From Parapristionchus giblindavisi (Eukaryota > Nematoda > Chromadorea > Rhabditida > Diplogasteridae), in the NCBI GenBank assembly GCA_943737045.1, contig CALSFV010000040.1:62001-126000 (forward strand): DNA of 64,000 nucleotides. Reading direction: 5' to 3'. The translations under genes were made by a program, and so were the position numbers. Positions 62,256-64,000 of the stretch are shown one piece after another. Under the pieces are notes generated by a model. It had not been told where the DNA came from, did no database searches, and saw only the letters and a list, made by a program, of their open reading frames with translations. Every line of letters starts with the position of its first letter. The stretch's first letter is position 1.

Positions 62256-62606
62256 CAGGGACCCAGTCGAGTCCCGACACCCATAAACTCGATTAAATCC
62301 ATCACGCTGCATGGCTTCCGAACTCCCGCGATCTCAACCTCCTTAACTGCAGTTTTTGGAGGCGTTACAGGCCAGGATGTTCTCTACCAAGCACCGAACC
62401 CTCGACTCCTTCCAGTCTCCACTGACGAACTCGATGACCACTACCTGCGGGAATATGCGGTCGCATATGAGAAGAGACTCAAGGCTTCAAGAGATCACAT
62501 CGCTAGTACATTGCTACTGCCCATAAGCTTTGTCATTAAACCGATCACTCAATTCTCATCTCCAAGGGGTGAATCAGACAACAGTCCGGATAATTTTGTA
62601 TGCTGA
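62256..62606 (+). pseudogene. ATG-less coding-like frame, unknown
   Basis: 117 codons between stops with no usable ATG, including TAVFGGVTGQDVLYQAPNPR, VSTDELDDHYLREYAVAYEK and HIASTLLLPISFVIKPITQF. The composition is protein-like, and better than the other frames. It may be an exon or a gene fragment brought in with the neighbouring GC-rich element. Not recognised. Confidence 0.35.
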
Positions 62607-62904
62607 TCTGTCCGTATCGATATCATTTTACAAAATAAATCTCTATTGTGAGTGCTCCCAATCCCTATTGTGATCTATGCGGAGAACACGCTGGGCATCC
62701 TGTCAATCTGTGACATTTTTTTTTGCAATTCAGATTACTTTTTATTATTGCCATGTTCCGTACGATCCAGGCATCCCATCAAATATTTTAATATATTGCT
62801 TAATATATTTAATATATTGCTGAAACTTCGATATTATGCGCATTAACATTCCACTTTTTTTGCAATAATCTGATTACACAAATGTTGTTCCTTAGTTTTC
62901 TGGA

Positions 62905-62911
62905 TATCAAA
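62905..62911 (+). promoter_or_regulatory. Variant TATA element of family member 9
   Basis: TATCAAA replaces TATAAAA in the conserved ctggata..aaagaagcc block. Confidence 0.5.
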
Positions 62912-62944
62912 GAAGCCTTGTTCATTCAAATCACCAACAACAAA

Positions 62945-63556
62945 ATGGCTACAATCACTCCACTTCTCGCTCTTCTCGCTATTATTGGAATCATCAACGC
63001 GCTCGATTTAAACGCCGGTGTGGGAGTCGCACCATCAGTTGGAGTCGACGTTCTTGGCTTCCAGGCAGGCTTCCAGGCCTGTATTCAAGCCATTCTGAAC
63101 GCTTTCGCCAACAGGTATGATAATTGTTCACCTCTTCGACGCATCTTACTTCAATGCTTACTGATTCCAACTTCACTTAAAGGTGGTGTTCGAACAATAT
63201 TTTCGTGAACAAACTGTGAAGAAAGAAAGATAGCAAAAGCTATTCTGCATAATTTACATAAATTAGTTTATGCTAGTTTAGCTTATTGATCGCTAGAATC
63301 ATGAATGAATCATGCTTGATGTGCAGGCAAAGGCGCGAAATTTTGAAAAAAAAGAAAGCTCGGCAAAGGGTTTCGAACCCGATACGTTTGCATAGACATT
63401 CGAGGGCCTCCATGTTTAAATTTCAGTACTGGAGTTGGCGCTGCCGAACAGCTCCAATCCATCTTCAGTGCCGGTCTCATCGATCCCAGTGGAACAACTC
63501 TCTTAGGAGTAGGAGCAGGACTTCCAATATCTAGCGGATTTGGAATCAACTTCTGA
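62945..63556 (+). CDS. Small secreted protein, family member 9 (99 aa)
   Basis: Exons 62,945-63,114 and 63,427-63,556; 312-nt phase-2 intron (GTATGA donor, AATTTCAG acceptor). Signal peptide MATITPLLALLAIIGIINA; mature LDLNAGVGVAPSVGVDVLGF, with one cysteine in FQACIQA, unlike the other members; second exon STGVGAAEQLQSIFSAGLID, ending GAGLPISSGFGINF. The intron holds a tRNA-B-box-like fragment (near 63,380-63,395). Polyadenylation signal AATAAA at about 63,607. It lies outside the giant inverted repeat. Confidence 0.8.
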
Positions 63557-63671
63557 GGAGACATTGGAGACAAAGCAATCATTTCGTTTGATTCTCATTC
63601 AGTCTCAATAAACACTTCATTCAATACTTGTTTAGTGCAATACTCGAATTTACAATTTCTTTTAGTGTTAA

Positions 63672-63784
63672 AGGGAGCGTTACCTCACTCAATGGCCTCT
63701 TCATTGCGCACACTATTTCTCTGTTCTCTAACAACGAGAGAACATTGCGCGTTGTAGAGACCGTTGAGAGAGGTTATGCTCCCT
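63672..63784. mobile_element. Hairpin MITE family 1
   Basis: Full length, TTAA at 63,668-63,671 and 63,785-63,788. It lies 100 nt downstream of member 9. Confidence 0.85.
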
Positions 63785-64000
63785 TTAAAGTAATGAAAGA
63801 ATGGTTTGGAAGTAGGTTGTGCTGTAAGAGAAACTATTTAAAGACTAATATCTAGAAATGAAAAAAAATTGTCTATGCTAGAAATGTCAATGATTGCGAT
63901 AAGACACAAAGGGTTTAACAAATAGGGATGGCAGTGATAATAATAATAATATTATTATATTATATAATATTATATTTATATTATAATGATGTGATAATAA

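Overview
The window looks like nuclear DNA of a nematode. It carries a complete major sperm protein (MSP) gene, a family found only in nematodes. Introns are often short, with TTTCAG-like acceptors, non-coding DNA is AT-rich, and there is a PAT-like tyrosine-recombinase retrotransposon, a class first described in nematodes. A diplogastrid such as Pristionchus would fit, but this is inference. Genes are sparse and most of the sequence is mobile DNA.

Layout. 0-1 kb: a LINE remnant and tRNA-Gly(UCC). 1.1-5.6 kb: a near-complete PAT-like element with split direct repeats, gag, reverse transcriptase/RNase H and a frameshifted tyrosine recombinase. 7.2-7.8 kb: the three-exon MSP gene. 8-26 kb: mostly hairpin MITEs, including two families with TTAA target sites, plus one two-exon unknown gene at 14.7-15.4 kb and a few weak coding traces. 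27.6-29.6 kb: a foldback element whose loop encodes an acidic protein tail, with a second palindromic element nested in one arm. 30.3 kb: an exon-like reading frame. 32.4-35.9 kb: an inverted duplication of a small secreted-protein gene flanking a foldback element built of GCGCC minisatellite repeats. 36.8-39.2 kb: another foldback element carrying a fragment of a GWAL-type DNA-binding-like protein. 41-43.7 kb: a LINE with endonuclease and reverse transcriptase. 44.1-45.1 kb: a 1-kb palindrome.

45.6-59.7 kb is one large, eroded inverted repeat with arms of about 3-5 kb and a 2.5-kb spacer. It holds inverted copies of small secreted-protein genes. The left arm is split by a 3.8-kb Tc1-type element with 1.4-kb terminal inverted repeats, sitting in an intron a few bases from the 5' splice site. 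The uninterrupted partner gene in the other arm gives the empty site and so proves the TA target.

The main host gene set from 32 to 64 kb is therefore one amplified family: two-exon genes for about 99-residue cysteine-poor secreted proteins, each with a TATA box at about -40, one phase-2 intron at a fixed place and, in most copies, a 3'UTR stem-loop before AATAAA. I count nine intact or nearly intact members and two broken ones. I do not recognise the family, so its function is open. Several transposon insertions can be dated relative to the duplications because the palindromic partner preserves the pre-insertion sequence.
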